From contig NZ_JAUSZK010000001.1 of NCBI RefSeq assembly GCF_030817495.1, positions 1,839,001 to 1,903,000 of the forward strand: a stretch of 64,000 bases of DNA. Direction: 5' to 3'. Shown one piece after another: positions 40,468 to 49,593 of this stretch. The stretch's first letter is position 1; each line of letters starts with the position of its first letter. Origin of the DNA: Streptomyces sp. V3I7 (GTDB lineage Bacteria; Actinomycetota; Actinomycetes; Streptomycetales; Streptomycetaceae). The notes beneath the pieces are model-generated. The model was given only the letters and a program-made list of their open reading frames with translations, was not told the origin of the DNA and did not search any database. The position numbers were made by a program, and so were the translations under genes.

Positions 40468-41102
40468 TGCGCAACACGGTGCTGATCGCCGGGGCCGCGG
40501 CGGCCGCGCTCGTCGCGGCCGGCGCGATCACCTACGCGGTCGCCGAGGGCGACGGCACGAAGCCGGTGACCTCCGCGGGCACGCCCGGCGCCGAGTCCGC
40601 GGACGCGGGGTTCGCGCGGGACATGGCGGTCCATCACCAGCAGGCCGTCGAGATGTCGTGGATCGTGCGCGACCGCACCCGGGACAAGGAAGTGCGGTCG
40701 CTCGCCTACGACATCGCGCAGACGCAGGCCAACCAGCGGGGCATGCTGCTTGGTTGGCTGGATCTGTGGGAGCTGCCGAAGGTGTCGGCCGAGCCGCCGA
40801 TGACCTGGATGGGCATGGGCGACATGGCCTCCGGCAAGGACGGCGCGCTGATGCCTGGCATGGCGACCAACGCCCAGTTGAAGGAGCTGAACCGGCTCAG
40901 CGGCCGTAAGGCCGAGGTGCTCTACCTCCAGTTGATGACCGCCCATCACCGGGGCGGCATCCACATGGCCGAGGGTTGCGTGGCCAAGTGCACGGTGGGC
41001 GTGGAGAAGAGGCTCGCGCGGGGCATGGTCGACGCGCAGCGGTCCGAGATCGAGTTGATGGCGGCGATGCTCAAGGAGCGGGGCGTGCAGCCGCGTTCGT
41101 AA
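40467..41102 (+). CDS. DUF305 exported ferritin-like protein
   Basis: A 211-residue protein from a GTG that overlaps the DUF3105 stop. The N-terminal helix (TVLIAGAAAAALVAAGAITY) is a signal or anchor. The DUF305 core has two His/Met-rich motifs, FARDMAVHHQQAVEMSWIV and LMTAHHRGGIHMAEGC, typical of the ferritin-like CopM/DUF305 group that binds metals such as copper. It is co-translated with DUF3105, so a joint extracytoplasmic metal role is likely (inference). Confidence 0.88.
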   Translation: MRNTVLIAGAAAAALVAAGAITYAVAEGDGTKPVTSAGTPGAESADAGFARDMAVHHQQAVEMSWIVRDRTRDKEVRSLAYDIAQTQANQRGMLLGWLDLWELPKVSAEPPMTWMGMGDMASGKDGALMPGMATNAQLKELNRLSGRKAEVLYLQLMTAHHRGGIHMAEGCVAKCTVGVEKRLARGMVDAQRSEIELMAAMLKERGVQPRS

Positions 41103-41330
41103 CACCACCGCAAGGATCAAAGCCCCAATTCGCCCCGCCTGGCGGTTCCTTGAGCCCGCCTGACGGTTCCTTGGGTTTCTCTTGACCCTCGCGTTCCCCT
41201 GGCATGAACGGTTCATCGCAAGAGTGGCCGTCATCGTGTGATCCATGAGCGGGCCACTGCCGCCGCGGGCCCGAGCGGATCGGCGAAGACCGACCACTAC
41301 ATGCATGCGAGTCGCATCGCAGGGGGTTCT

Positions 41331-43271
41331 ATGAGATCCAACCGCGCCACATTGCGCACCGGCATGAGCCTGGCGGCGACGCTGCCGATGCTCGCCGGTG
41401 CGCTGGCGCTCGGCATACCCGCGGCACACGCCGCGGACGACCCGGGCCGGGACACGCTCTCCGGCACCCGGCCGGCCTGGGCCACGGCCACGGCGGACAA
41501 GGGCGACGCCGCGAACGGCGCCCAGGTCTCCGCGCGGGTCTACCTGGCCGGACGGGACGCGGCCGGCCTCGCCCGGTACGCGAAGGCGGTGTCCGACCCG
41601 TCCTCGTCGCAGTACGGCAAGTACCTGACGGCCAAGCAGGCGCAGGCGCGCTTCGGCGCGACCCGGGCGCAGGTGGCCGCGGTGAAGTCGTGGCTGACCT
41701 CGGCCGGCCTGAAGGTCACCGGCGTCAGCGCGCACTACGTCTCCGTCACCGGTGACGTGGCCGCCGCCGAGAAGGCGTTCGGCACCCAGCTGCACAACTA
41801 CGCCAAGGGCAAGAGGACTTACCGCGCGCCGTCGCGCACGGCCTCCGTCCCGGCCACCCTGAAGGGCGCCGTCCTGACCGTCACCGGCCTGGACAACGCC
41901 CCGCACAAGGCGAGCCACAAGGACCAACTGCCGCCGCCGGACGCCGTGTTCAAGAACTCGGGCCCGTTCTCCTCGTACTACGGCTCGAACATCGCGAGCA
42001 CGCTGCCGGACGCGTACGGCACGAAGATCCCGTACGCGGTCAAGGGCTACACGGGCAAGCAGCTGCGCGCCGCGTACGGTGCGGGCGCGCACACGGGCAA
42101 GGGCGTGCGGATCGCCATCACCGACGCCTTTGCCTCGCCGACCATCGCCTACGACGCGGCCACCTACGCGAACAAGCACGGTGACGCGGCCTGGACGACG
42201 GACCAGCTCCACCAGGTGCTGCCGAAGAAGTACACGAAGACCGAGGAGTGCGGGGCGGCCGGCTGGTACGGCGAGGAGACCCTCGACGTCGAGGCCGTGC
42301 ACGCGGTCGCGCCGGAGGCCGACGTCACCTACGTCGGCGCCTCGTCCTGCTACGACGACGACCTGCTCGACTCGCTCAGCAAGATCGTCGACAAGCACCT
42401 GGCCGACATCGTCTCCAACTCCTGGGGCGACATCGAGGCCAACCAGACGCCCGACCTCGCGACCGCCTACGACCAGGTCTTCCAGCTCGGCGCGGTGCAG
42501 GGCATCGGCTTCTACTTCTCCTCCGGCGACAACGGCGACGAGGTCGCCAACACCGGGACCAAGCAGGTGGACACCCCGGCCAACTCAGCGTGGGTGACCG
42601 CGGTCGGCGGCACCTCGCTGGCCGTCGGCAAGGGCGACCACTACCTGTGGGAGACCGGCTGGGGCACCGAGAAGGCGGCGCTGTCGGCCGACGGCAAGAG
42701 CTGGGTCGGCTTCCCCGGCGCCTACACCTCGGGCGCGGGCGGCGGCACCAGCAAGACGGTCGCGCAGCCGTACTACCAGAAGGGCGTCGTCCCGAACGCG
42801 CTCGCCACGGCCAACAGCGCCTCCGGCAACCGCGTCGTCCCGGACATCGCGGCGATCGCCGACCCGAACACCGGTTTCAAGGTCGGCCAGACGCAGACCT
42901 TCCCGGACGGGAGCCAGCAGTACAGCGAGTACCGCATCGGCGGCACCTCGCTGGCCGCCCCGGTGATCGCGGCCGTCCAGGCCCTGGCCCAGGAGGCGCG
43001 CGGCGGCAAGCCGATCGGCTTCGCCAACCCGGTGATCTACAGCCGGTTCGGTTCGAAGGCGTACCACGACGTCACGGACAACCCGACGGGCTCCGGACTC
43101 GCCGTGGCACGCGTCGACTTCGCCAACGGCGTCGACGCTGCGGGCGGTGTGCTCACCTCCGTCCGCAGCCTCGGCAAGGACAGCTCGCTGTCCGCGGGGA
43201 AGGGCTACGACGACGTGACCGGCGTGGGCTCGCCCGCGAACGGCTACGTCGACTCGTACAGCCGCCGCTGA
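41331..43271 (+). CDS. Secreted S53-family (sedolisin/kumamolisin) serine-carboxyl protease
   Basis: A 646-residue secreted endopeptidase. ATG 41331 has AGGGGG upstream and begins a signal peptide ending near IPAAHA-ADD (about residue 33). A pro-region with the activation-domain pattern SSSQYGKYLTAKQAQARFG and VSVTGDVAAAEKAFGT follows to about residue 200. The catalytic domain has the Glu/Asp pair in WYGEETLDVEAVHAVAP, the oxyanion Asp in NSWGD, the Ser in GGTSLAAP and the C-terminal calcium-site YDDVTGVGSP. By family it matures by self-cleavage at acidic pH. It stands alone, with two hairpins downstream. Confidence 0.92.
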   Translation: MRSNRATLRTGMSLAATLPMLAGALALGIPAAHAADDPGRDTLSGTRPAWATATADKGDAANGAQVSARVYLAGRDAAGLARYAKAVSDPSSSQYGKYLTAKQAQARFGATRAQVAAVKSWLTSAGLKVTGVSAHYVSVTGDVAAAEKAFGTQLHNYAKGKRTYRAPSRTASVPATLKGAVLTVTGLDNAPHKASHKDQLPPPDAVFKNSGPFSSYYGSNIASTLPDAYGTKIPYAVKGYTGKQLRAAYGAGAHTGKGVRIAITDAFASPTIAYDAATYANKHGDAAWTTDQLHQVLPKKYTKTEECGAAGWYGEETLDVEAVHAVAPEADVTYVGASSCYDDDLLDSLSKIVDKHLADIVSNSWGDIEANQTPDLATAYDQVFQLGAVQGIGFYFSSGDNGDEVANTGTKQVDTPANSAWVTAVGGTSLAVGKGDHYLWETGWGTEKAALSADGKSWVGFPGAYTSGAGGGTSKTVAQPYYQKGVVPNALATANSASGNRVVPDIAAIADPNTGFKVGQTQTFPDGSQQYSEYRIGGTSLAAPVIAAVQALAQEARGGKPIGFANPVIYSRFGSKAYHDVTDNPTGSGLAVARVDFANGVDAAGGVLTSVRSLGKDSSLSAGKGYDDVTGVGSPANGYVDSYSRR

Positions 43272-43281
43272 TCCTTCGGCG

Positions 43282-43347
43282 ACCGGTGCCCGCCCGGCAC
43301 CGGTGAGGGGGGCGGCGTGGGGTGCACCACACCTCACGCCGCCCCCC
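43282..43347. terminator. Tandem terminator hairpins after the S53 protease gene
   Basis: ACCGGTGCC/GGCACCGGT (43282-43304, 9-bp stem, 5-nt loop) is followed by GGGGGGCGGCGTG/CACGCCGCCCCCC (43307-43347, perfect 13-bp stem). Together they isolate the protease transcript from nadE. Confidence 0.85.
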
Positions 43348-43379
43348 ATCGCGTCGCTCTGACGATTACACTGGGTCGC

Positions 43380-45134
43380 GTGCCTCAGCTACGTCTCGCC
43401 CTGAACCAGGTGGACGCGAAGGTCGGCGACCTCGCCCACAACACCGAGTCGGTGGTCCGCTGGACGCGGCACGCCGCCGAGCGGGGAGCGCACCTCGTGG
43501 CGTTCCCCGAGATGGTGCTGACCGGGTATCCCGTCGAGGACCTGGCGCTGCGCTCCTCCTTCGTCGAGGCCTCCCGCGCCGCCCTGCGCACGCTGGCCGC
43601 ACGGCTCGCCGACGAGGGGCTCGGGGAGGTGCCGGTGGTCGTCGGCTACCTCGACCGCGCCGGGACCGCGCGGCCGCGCTACGGCCAGCCGGCCGGCGCC
43701 CCGCAGAACGCGGGAGCGGTGCTGCACGGCGGCGAAGTGATCCTCACCTTCGCCAAGCATCACCTCCCCAACTACGGCGTCTTCGACGAGTTCCGCTACT
43801 TCGTTCCGGGTGACACGATGCCGGTCCTGCGGGTGCACGGGGTGGACGTCGCCTTCGCCATCTGCGAGGACCTGTGGCAGGACGGCGGGCGCGTCCCGGC
43901 GGCCCGTTCGGCGGACGCGGGCCTGCTCCTGTCCATCAACGCCTCCCCCTTCGAGGTCCACAAGGACGACACCCGCCTCGACCTGGTCCGCAAGCGGGCC
44001 CAGGAGGCGGGCTGCACCACGGCCTACGTCGCGATGACCGGCGGCCAGGACGAGCTGGTCTTCGACGGCGACTCGATCGTGGTCGACGCCGACGGCGACG
44101 TGCTCGCGCGGGCGCCCCAGTTCGCCGAGGAGTGCGTGCTGCTGGACCTGGACCTCCCGCCGGCCGCTGCCGTCGCCCCGACGGGCGTGGTGGACGACGG
44201 TCTGCGCATCGAGCGCGTGGTCCTGTCCGAGGAGCCGGTCCCGGCGTACGAGCCCCGGTACACCGGCGAGCGCGCGGACCGGCTGGACGACACCGAGGAG
44301 ATGTACGCGGCGCTGGTGGCGGGCCTGCGGGCGTATGTGCACAAGAACGGCTTCCGGTCGGTCCTGATCGGCCTGTCCGGCGGCATCGACTCGGCCCTCG
44401 TCGCGGCGATCGCCTGCGACGCGGTGGGCGCGGAGAACGTGTACGGCGTGTCGATGCCCTCGAAGTACTCCTCGGAGCACTCGAAGGAGGACGCGGCGGA
44501 GCTGGCGCGCCGCACGGGCCTCAACTTCCGTACGGTGCCCATCGCCCCGATGTTCGACGCGTACATGGAGTCGCTGGGGCTGACGGGCCTGGCGGAGGAG
44601 AACCTCCAGTCCCGCCTGCGCGGCACGCTGCTCATGGCCCTCTCCAACCAGGAGGGCCACATCGTGCTGGCCCCGGGCAACAAGTCCGAGCTGGCGGTGG
44701 GCTATTCGACCCTGTACGGCGACTCGGCGGGCGCGTACGGGCCCATCAAGGACGTGTACAAGACGTCGGTGTTCCAGCTCGCGGAGTGGCGCAACCGCGT
44801 CGCGCTGGAGCGGGACGAGACCCCGCCGATCCCCGAGAACTCCCTCACCAAGCCCCCGAGCGCCGAACTCCGCCCGGGCCAGATGGACACGGACTCCCTC
44901 CCGGACTACGCGGTCCTGGACGCGATCCTCGACCTCTACGTCGACCACGACAAGGGCGCCGACACGATCATCGCGGCGGGCTTCGACCCCGACCTGGTCA
45001 CGAAGACCCTCCGCATGGTCGACACGGCGGAGTACAAGCGCCGCCAGTACCCGCCGGGGACGAAGATCTCGGCGAAGGGCTTCGGGAAGGACCGGCGGAT
45101 GCCGATCACGAACGGGTGGCGGGAGCGGGGCTGA
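43380..45134 (+). CDS. nadE: Glutamine-dependent NAD+ synthetase
   Basis: A 584-residue two-domain enzyme making NAD from deamido-NAD, ATP and glutamine. The N-terminal nitrilase-type glutaminase has the Glu in VAFPEMVLTGYP, Lys in AKHHLPNYGVFDEF and Cys in AFAICEDLWQDGGR. The C-terminal synthetase has the PP-loop IGLSGGIDSALVAAIA, VYGVSMPSKYSSEHS and PGNKSELAVGYSTLYGDSAG. GTG 43380 starts MPQLRLALNQVDAKVGDL, as in the family; the frame is open upstream across a terminator. A 9-bp hairpin ends the gene. Confidence 0.95.
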   Translation: MPQLRLALNQVDAKVGDLAHNTESVVRWTRHAAERGAHLVAFPEMVLTGYPVEDLALRSSFVEASRAALRTLAARLADEGLGEVPVVVGYLDRAGTARPRYGQPAGAPQNAGAVLHGGEVILTFAKHHLPNYGVFDEFRYFVPGDTMPVLRVHGVDVAFAICEDLWQDGGRVPAARSADAGLLLSINASPFEVHKDDTRLDLVRKRAQEAGCTTAYVAMTGGQDELVFDGDSIVVDADGDVLARAPQFAEECVLLDLDLPPAAAVAPTGVVDDGLRIERVVLSEEPVPAYEPRYTGERADRLDDTEEMYAALVAGLRAYVHKNGFRSVLIGLSGGIDSALVAAIACDAVGAENVYGVSMPSKYSSEHSKEDAAELARRTGLNFRTVPIAPMFDAYMESLGLTGLAEENLQSRLRGTLLMALSNQEGHIVLAPGNKSELAVGYSTLYGDSAGAYGPIKDVYKTSVFQLAEWRNRVALERDETPPIPENSLTKPPSAELRPGQMDTDSLPDYAVLDAILDLYVDHDKGADTIIAAGFDPDLVTKTLRMVDTAEYKRRQYPPGTKISAKGFGKDRRMPITNGWRERG

Positions 45135-45170
45135 GCGGTTCCCTGGGGGCTCCGCCTCCAAGCCTCATTT

Positions 45171-45198
45171 GCCCACCCGGCCCCTGGGACGGGTGGGC
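45171..45198. terminator. Hairpin after nadE
   Basis: GCCCACCCG (45171-45179) and CGGGTGGGC (45190-45198) form a perfect 9-bp stem with a 10-nt loop 36 bp after the nadE stop. Confidence 0.75.
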
Positions 45199-45275
45199 TC
45201 GCCTGGTGAGGTGTCGCGTATTTCACCAACGGCATCAGTAGATCGCCCCGGTGTGTGTCGAGGCTCTGCGGCATC

Positions 45276-45674
45276 ATGATCGCCGTGAATACCGAGACAC
45301 TCGTCGACGTCTGGCAGCGCCTTCTCACCGACCCTCACAAGTCGTGGGTGCTGTTCGAACACGGCACCTGTGTGGTGCTTACCGCTCCCGATAGAGACCT
45401 TGCCGAACAGGCCACCGAGATCCTCAGGGAGTTCGGTCCTGTGCGTGCAGGCTCTGCTGCGGGAGACTTCGGGGTGATCGACGTCAAGGACGCCGACGGC
45501 TGGGTGGTCACCGGTCACCACCAGGACGTCCTCTCTTATGTCGCGCCCGACGAGCCCAGTGGTCCAGAGAACTTTGCTGTCGGGATGTGCGGACGTTCCA
45601 AGCGCCACCGTGACGGCACCGAGCTGCACGTCGTCCATGTCGAGGACCGGCGTGGCTCCGCAGGTCCTGTTTAG
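45276..45674 (+). CDS. Conserved hypothetical protein
   Basis: A 132-residue cytoplasmic protein starting MIAVNTETLVDVWQRLLTDP. It has alternating strands and helices and segments HKSWVLFEHGTCVVLT, GDFGVIDVKDADGWVVTGHH and HVVHVEDRR. I remember near-identical proteins in many Streptomyces, none with a function. It stands alone. The 224 bp after it hold nothing I recognise. The start could be the GTG at 45255. Confidence 0.65.
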   Translation: MIAVNTETLVDVWQRLLTDPHKSWVLFEHGTCVVLTAPDRDLAEQATEILREFGPVRAGSAAGDFGVIDVKDADGWVVTGHHQDVLSYVAPDEPSGPENFAVGMCGRSKRHRDGTELHVVHVEDRRGSAGPV

Positions 45675-45898
45675 GGACGCGGCTGACCCTCGGCCGCGGC
45701 GCTTGGCCACGACGACCAGGCCGGGCTGGGCGGCACCTACCCTTGTTGCCCAGGGCTGGGCCCACAGAGAACTGACGACAGTCGAATACGCGAGCCCACC
45801 GGTATCGAGGCCCGCCCGTCCCCTTCGACGCGGTTGATCGAACCCCCTGTCTCTCAGCCCCCACCTCTGAGTCCGGTCTGCCCAGGTGCGTTCTTCCA

Positions 45899-46483
45899 TC
45901 ACTGGCCGTCTTCCGCCACTGCCCGCTGCCCGACCGCGAGCAGCCGTGCAACCCTCAGCGGCGCGCAGAGTTCGGCGGCCGACCGCATCGGCACGGACCA
46001 GTACGAGTGGCACGAGCTCGGGTCGAAGTCCGTCTCGTTCAACCGCGGCACCCCGAGATAGGTGGCGCGCCCGAGCACCTCCACGTCCAGCCGGGTACGC
46101 CACTCGTCCGCCGCCTGGCGCCAAGTGTGGGGCATGCTCGCCGGCACCAGCACGTAGTACCGGCGTCCGCGAGGGTCGCAGATGACCGGGCCGCTTCCGA
46201 GGGCGTCTTCCAGGAACGGGTCCACCTCGTCCGGCTCCTCCGCCCCGGCGATCGCGAAAACCAAGCCACCAGGGATCCGTACGGCGGAGAACAGGGTTCC
46301 GAGCGGCAGCAGCGCGACCTTGTGCTCCTGCCACTCCAGCCGGGCCCGCTGAGGAGCGCCATGGGAGGACAGCAGCCAGTGCTCGGCCGCCAGTCTCCGA
46401 TCGGCGGTGGAGTGTGCCAGAACGCCGGGCTCATGTTCGACCGGGCTGAGTGCCATGACTGCGGATTCGGCTGTGGGTTCCAT
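45899..46483 (-). CDS. Conserved hypothetical protein (primase/polymerase-like N-terminal family)
   Basis: A 194-residue protein from ATG 46483 with AAGGAG upstream. Recognisable segments are GLVFAIAGAEEPDEVDPFLE, GPVICDPRGRRYYVLVPAS and RATYLGVPRLNETD. This pattern of Gly/Pro-rich strands occurs in a Streptomyces family distantly like the bifunctional DNA primase/polymerase N-terminal domain, but catalytic residues are not evident. It lies just downstream of the XRE regulator at 46592 on the same strand (109 bp), and the two are probably one transcription unit. Confidence 0.6.
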   Translation of the reverse strand: MEPTAESAVMALSPVEHEPGVLAHSTADRRLAAEHWLLSSHGAPQRARLEWQEHKVALLPLGTLFSAVRIPGGLVFAIAGAEEPDEVDPFLEDALGSGPVICDPRGRRYYVLVPASMPHTWRQAADEWRTRLDVEVLGRATYLGVPRLNETDFDPSSCHSYWSVPMRSAAELCAPLRVARLLAVGQRAVAEDGQ

Positions 46484-46591
46484 GTGCCGACGCTCCTTCT
46501 CGGGCCGCTGGTTCCTGCGCGTGCGACAGAGAATGAGCCCCGGAGAAGTGCACAAGTACCCCGGTGAGGGTTAGTTGACCTACTGGCTGGC

Positions 46592-47782
46592 TCAGGTGGC
46601 GGCACACCACTCGGCGAAGTTCGTGAGACTTTCCGCGTCGGCTCGCTTCAGGCGTCGTAGCGTGGCGGCGTCCTCCCGCACCCAGGGGTGCTCACGGGTG
46701 TGCTGGGGTGCGATGCTGCGAGCCGTCTGCAGCGACGCGAATGCGTCGTCGGTACGACCGGACCACAGCTGGGCGCGGGCGAGTTCGATGTAGTAAGCGC
46801 TGCGGCGCTCGGCCGGCAGGCCTTCCTGGGGCGGCTTCCATCCGTCCGCGACCTCAAGAGCCCGTACGACATGTTCGTCCCCGAGGCTGACTGCTACGGA
46901 CACCTCGTGAACGCGTACCGAATCGCGACCGAACGCCGTACCGCAGTACACCCCTTCCGGTACCCGGTCTGCGCATCGGCGGGCCTGATCGAGGTGAGTG
47001 TGTGCGGCAGAGGCATCCCGCGCCCGGCCGGACACGACCGCAGCGCGCATGTGAAGAGCGCCCCGAGCCGCGATCGCCGGTGGAGCGTCGGAGATCGGCA
47101 ATTCGTCCAGTGCCTGCTCCAAGGCACGCAGCCCCGAAGAGTAGGCGTGTGCGGCGAAGAACGTCTCCGTTCTGACGTAAGCGACCGAGGCGGCCAGCAG
47201 GGGATCCTCGACCTTGGGCGCCGCCCACCGCATCAGCTCGACCAGTTGGGCGGACAGGTCATGGGCTCCGAACTTGTAGGCGATGGCGTCCGCCGACCGA
47301 TAACCCCGCACCAGGAGTCCGGCAAGCGCGGGCCGTGTCTGAGGACCGGCGGCGTCGTACGCACGAGCCAGTTCAGCGAGCAGGTCGGGGAGTTGACGGA
47401 CAATGCGCGTGTACTGGGCGGCCAGGCGCCAGCGCACTGTATCCGCGACAGCCGTGCGGAGTTCATGGAGGCAGCGCACAGGTCCCTCTTCGGGAAGGTC
47501 GTACGCGGCGATCGCAGCAGAAAGGGCGGGGAGCGCTTCACGAACCCGCGTATGAGCCGGGCCGCGGTCCGCGCGTAATCGGGACGGGTCGACACCGAGG
47601 GCGTCGGCGATGGCCTCGAGCGTCGCATTGCTGACACCGCGCTCACCACGCTCGATCTTACGAACGGCCCCGAGAGACAGATGGGCGGCATCAGCGAGTT
47701 GCTGCTGGGTCAGCTTCGGCCGCAGGACGCTCCGGTAGTAGGCGATCCGCGCGCCTACTGAGCCCATGTTGCGCGAAGACAT
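46592..47782 (-). CDS. XRE-family regulator with long helical sensor domain
   Basis: A 396-residue regulator. The helix-turn-helix is at about residues 10-65 (LTQQQLADAAHLSLGAVRKI followed by ERGERGVSNATLEAIADAL). The remaining 320 residues are all-helical with TPR-like spacing (for example SSGLRALEQALDELPISDAP, AHTHLDQARRCADRVPEG and ARAQLWSGRTDDAFASLQTA). This is the layout of the Streptomyces regulators whose TPR part may bind a peptide or protein signal. ATG 47782 has GGAG; ATG 47767 lacks one. Base composition is less G+C-rich than in the core genes. The likely partner is the protein at 45899. Confidence 0.8.
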   Translation of the reverse strand: MSSRNMGSVGARIAYYRSVLRPKLTQQQLADAAHLSLGAVRKIERGERGVSNATLEAIADALGVDPSRLRADRGPAHTRVREALPALSAAIAAYDLPEEGPVRCLHELRTAVADTVRWRLAAQYTRIVRQLPDLLAELARAYDAAGPQTRPALAGLLVRGYRSADAIAYKFGAHDLSAQLVELMRWAAPKVEDPLLAASVAYVRTETFFAAHAYSSGLRALEQALDELPISDAPPAIAARGALHMRAAVVSGRARDASAAHTHLDQARRCADRVPEGVYCGTAFGRDSVRVHEVSVAVSLGDEHVVRALEVADGWKPPQEGLPAERRSAYYIELARAQLWSGRTDDAFASLQTARSIAPQHTREHPWVREDAATLRRLKRADAESLTNFAEWCAAT

Positions 47783-47894
47783 ACTGGCTCCAGTTCGGTC
47801 CGTCCTCCTCGCACCGTACCCACGGCGCCATGTCACGGACCTACGAAAGGCCCTGATTCAAGGCCTGTTGGGACCATGGGGCCCCAGCCCCCAC

Positions 47895-48536
47895 TCAGGC
47901 CGAGACGATCCGAGCGAGTTGTGTCAGGCTCTCCACTCTCCAGTCCGCCGCTGCCACGACCTCCGGGTCGTCCGCCCAGAGATGCCCCCACGGTCCACGC
48001 CGGATGTGCGCGGTGCGCAGTCCTGCGGCCTTCGCGGGGAAGATGTCATTGGCCGGGTGATCTCCCACGTACAGGGTTGCTTCCGGAGCGGCCTGGGCCA
48101 CCTCCAACACCCGCGCGAAGAACTCGGGTTGCGGCTTGGCCACCCCCCACTCCCCCGAGGTGAGAACGACGTCCGCCGGCAGGTCCAGGTCACGCATCAA
48201 GTCACCCATCCGGGCTGTCTGGTTGCCCGCGACGACGACGCGTACCCCGGCCTTTCGCAGGGCGGTCAGCGCGGGCCGTACGTCGTCGTAGAGGTCACTC
48301 TCGTCCAACTGCTCGCCTCGGCCCGCAGCCTCACGAGCGCGGTACTCGGACGCGACATCGATACCCGGCCGCACGAGCCGGATGGCCTCCGCGTTGTCGA
48401 GGCCCTGGGCGACGACGGCCCCGACGAGCGCGGAGAGGGTGTGCCGGGGGACTCCGAGCCAGTCCGCCCAGGAGGCCCAGTACCGATCGTCCCTGGTGAT
48501 CGTCTCGCCGATGTCGAACACGATGGTCTCAATCAC
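47895..48536 (-). CDS. HAD-family hydrolase
   Basis: A 213-residue phosphatase-like protein from GTG 48536. Motif I is FDIGETITRDD, with the nucleophile Asp present but Glu at the usual second Asp position two residues later (DIGET). Motif II is VVAGNQT, motif III the Lys in GVAKPQPEFF, and motif IV LYVGDHPANDIFPAKAAG. DxGET-type variants are known in HAD proteins that act on phosphoesters with altered base chemistry, so activity is uncertain. It lies 112 bp upstream of the XRE regulator on the same strand. Confidence 0.82.
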   Translation of the reverse strand: MIETIVFDIGETITRDDRYWASWADWLGVPRHTLSALVGAVVAQGLDNAEAIRLVRPGIDVASEYRAREAAGRGEQLDESDLYDDVRPALTALRKAGVRVVVAGNQTARMGDLMRDLDLPADVVLTSGEWGVAKPQPEFFARVLEVAQAAPEATLYVGDHPANDIFPAKAAGLRTAHIRRGPWGHLWADDPEVVAAADWRVESLTQLARIVSA

Positions 48537-48626
48537 CCGACGCAGCCTACGGTTTCCGGGACACCGTGTGCTCTGCGGCTCTGCCGCACGATCCGCAGGT
48601 CTCCGCCCGTGGGCCCAAGGAGTGTC

Positions 48627-48959
48627 ATGGGAATCGAGCTGGAATTGCATTCCAGGCGACCGGCCCGGGGGAAGGCGTCCCGGGACAGCCTGATCCGCGG
48701 GTCCTACCAGCACGGCGACGCACTGGCGCGGGTGCTCAGCGGGCTTCATCGACGTGCCCCGGGCAAGCTCGCCTGGGTGGATCCCTACGGCAACACGTTG
48801 TTCAACGAACAGGAAGCACAAGCCACCCTCGACGAAGTCGCGCCCCTGGAGCAGCAGTGCACCGACACGCGCCAGAAGGCAGCCCTGAGGGATCTCACCG
48901 AACTGCTGGAGGCGTGCGCGGCGACGAAGGGCAGCTACTTGTGGTTCGTCGGTGACTGA
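48627..48959 (+). CDS. Small conserved hypothetical protein
   Basis: A 110-residue cytoplasmic protein from ATG 48627 with AAGGAG at good spacing. Segments: MGIELELHSRRPARGKASRD, APGKLAWVDPYGNTLFNEQE and a helical, acidic C-terminus ending LWFVGD. I recall it as a conserved Streptomyces family without function. It is divergent from the HAD gene with about 90 bp between the starts. Confidence 0.65.
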   Translation: MGIELELHSRRPARGKASRDSLIRGSYQHGDALARVLSGLHRRAPGKLAWVDPYGNTLFNEQEAQATLDEVAPLEQQCTDTRQKAALRDLTELLEACAATKGSYLWFVGD

Positions 48960-49058
48960 TACTCCAGTCGTAGATCGTTATGTGCCCTGGTCTCAGGGCT
49001 GTCTGCCACTGGCAGAAACTCAGATGGCCTCAGCGCACGATCTGGTTAGAGTCGGGCG

Positions 49059-49553
49059 ATGCCCGAGCTGAAGCGGCTGCATGCCGGCCACGCCCCGGCG
49101 GTCCTGGACTTCGAGCTGGCGAACCGCACCTACTTCGCTGCCTCGATCTCCGACCGCGGCGACGACTTCTTCGACCAGTTCACCGACCGGTACAACGCCT
49201 CGCTGGCCGAGCACGAGGCCGGCATCTGCGCCTTCTACGTGCTCGTCGCCGAGGACGGCTCGGTACTCGGCAGGTTCAACCTGTACGACCTGGAGGACGG
49301 CACTGCCAGACTCGGCTACCGGGTCGCGGAGCGGGTCGCCGGCCGTGGCGTGGGGACCGCGACCGTCCAGGAGCTGTGCCGGATTGCGGCGGCACGGCAC
49401 GGGCTGCGCACACTGCGGGCGGCCACCTCCCACGACAACGCCGCGTCCCAGAAAGTCTTGACCAAGGCCGGGTTCTTCCCGGTTGGCCCTGCCACCCCGG
49501 CCGATCTCGGCGGCAAGTCAGGCACCTGGTACGAGCGCAGCCCCCAGCCGTAG
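49059..49553 (+). CDS. GNAT-family acetyltransferase
   Basis: A 164-residue N-acetyltransferase of the RimJ/RimL-like type. The acetyl-CoA loop is RVAGRGVGTATVQEL, preceded by the strand FYVLVAEDGSVLGRFNLYDL and followed by the typical ATSHDNAASQKVLTKAGFFP ending. The substrate (protein N-terminus, antibiotic amine or metabolite) is unknown. Confidence 0.88.
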   Translation: MPELKRLHAGHAPAVLDFELANRTYFAASISDRGDDFFDQFTDRYNASLAEHEAGICAFYVLVAEDGSVLGRFNLYDLEDGTARLGYRVAERVAGRGVGTATVQELCRIAAARHGLRTLRAATSHDNAASQKVLTKAGFFPVGPATPADLGGKSGTWYERSPQP

Positions 49554-49593
49554 ACCTTCGCCGTCCGACGTCGAGCTGCCCTAGGGTCGCCCC

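Noticed and set aside
45675..45898. Possible tRNA-like or integrase-attachment sequence (a GGTTGATCGAACCCC-like stretch near 45830)
   Set aside because: I could not fold a cloverleaf or find a paired attachment site or integrase gene.
47895..48959. HAD hydrolase and the 110-residue protein as a toxin-antitoxin pair
   Set aside because: They are divergent, lack overlap, and neither has toxin or antitoxin motifs.
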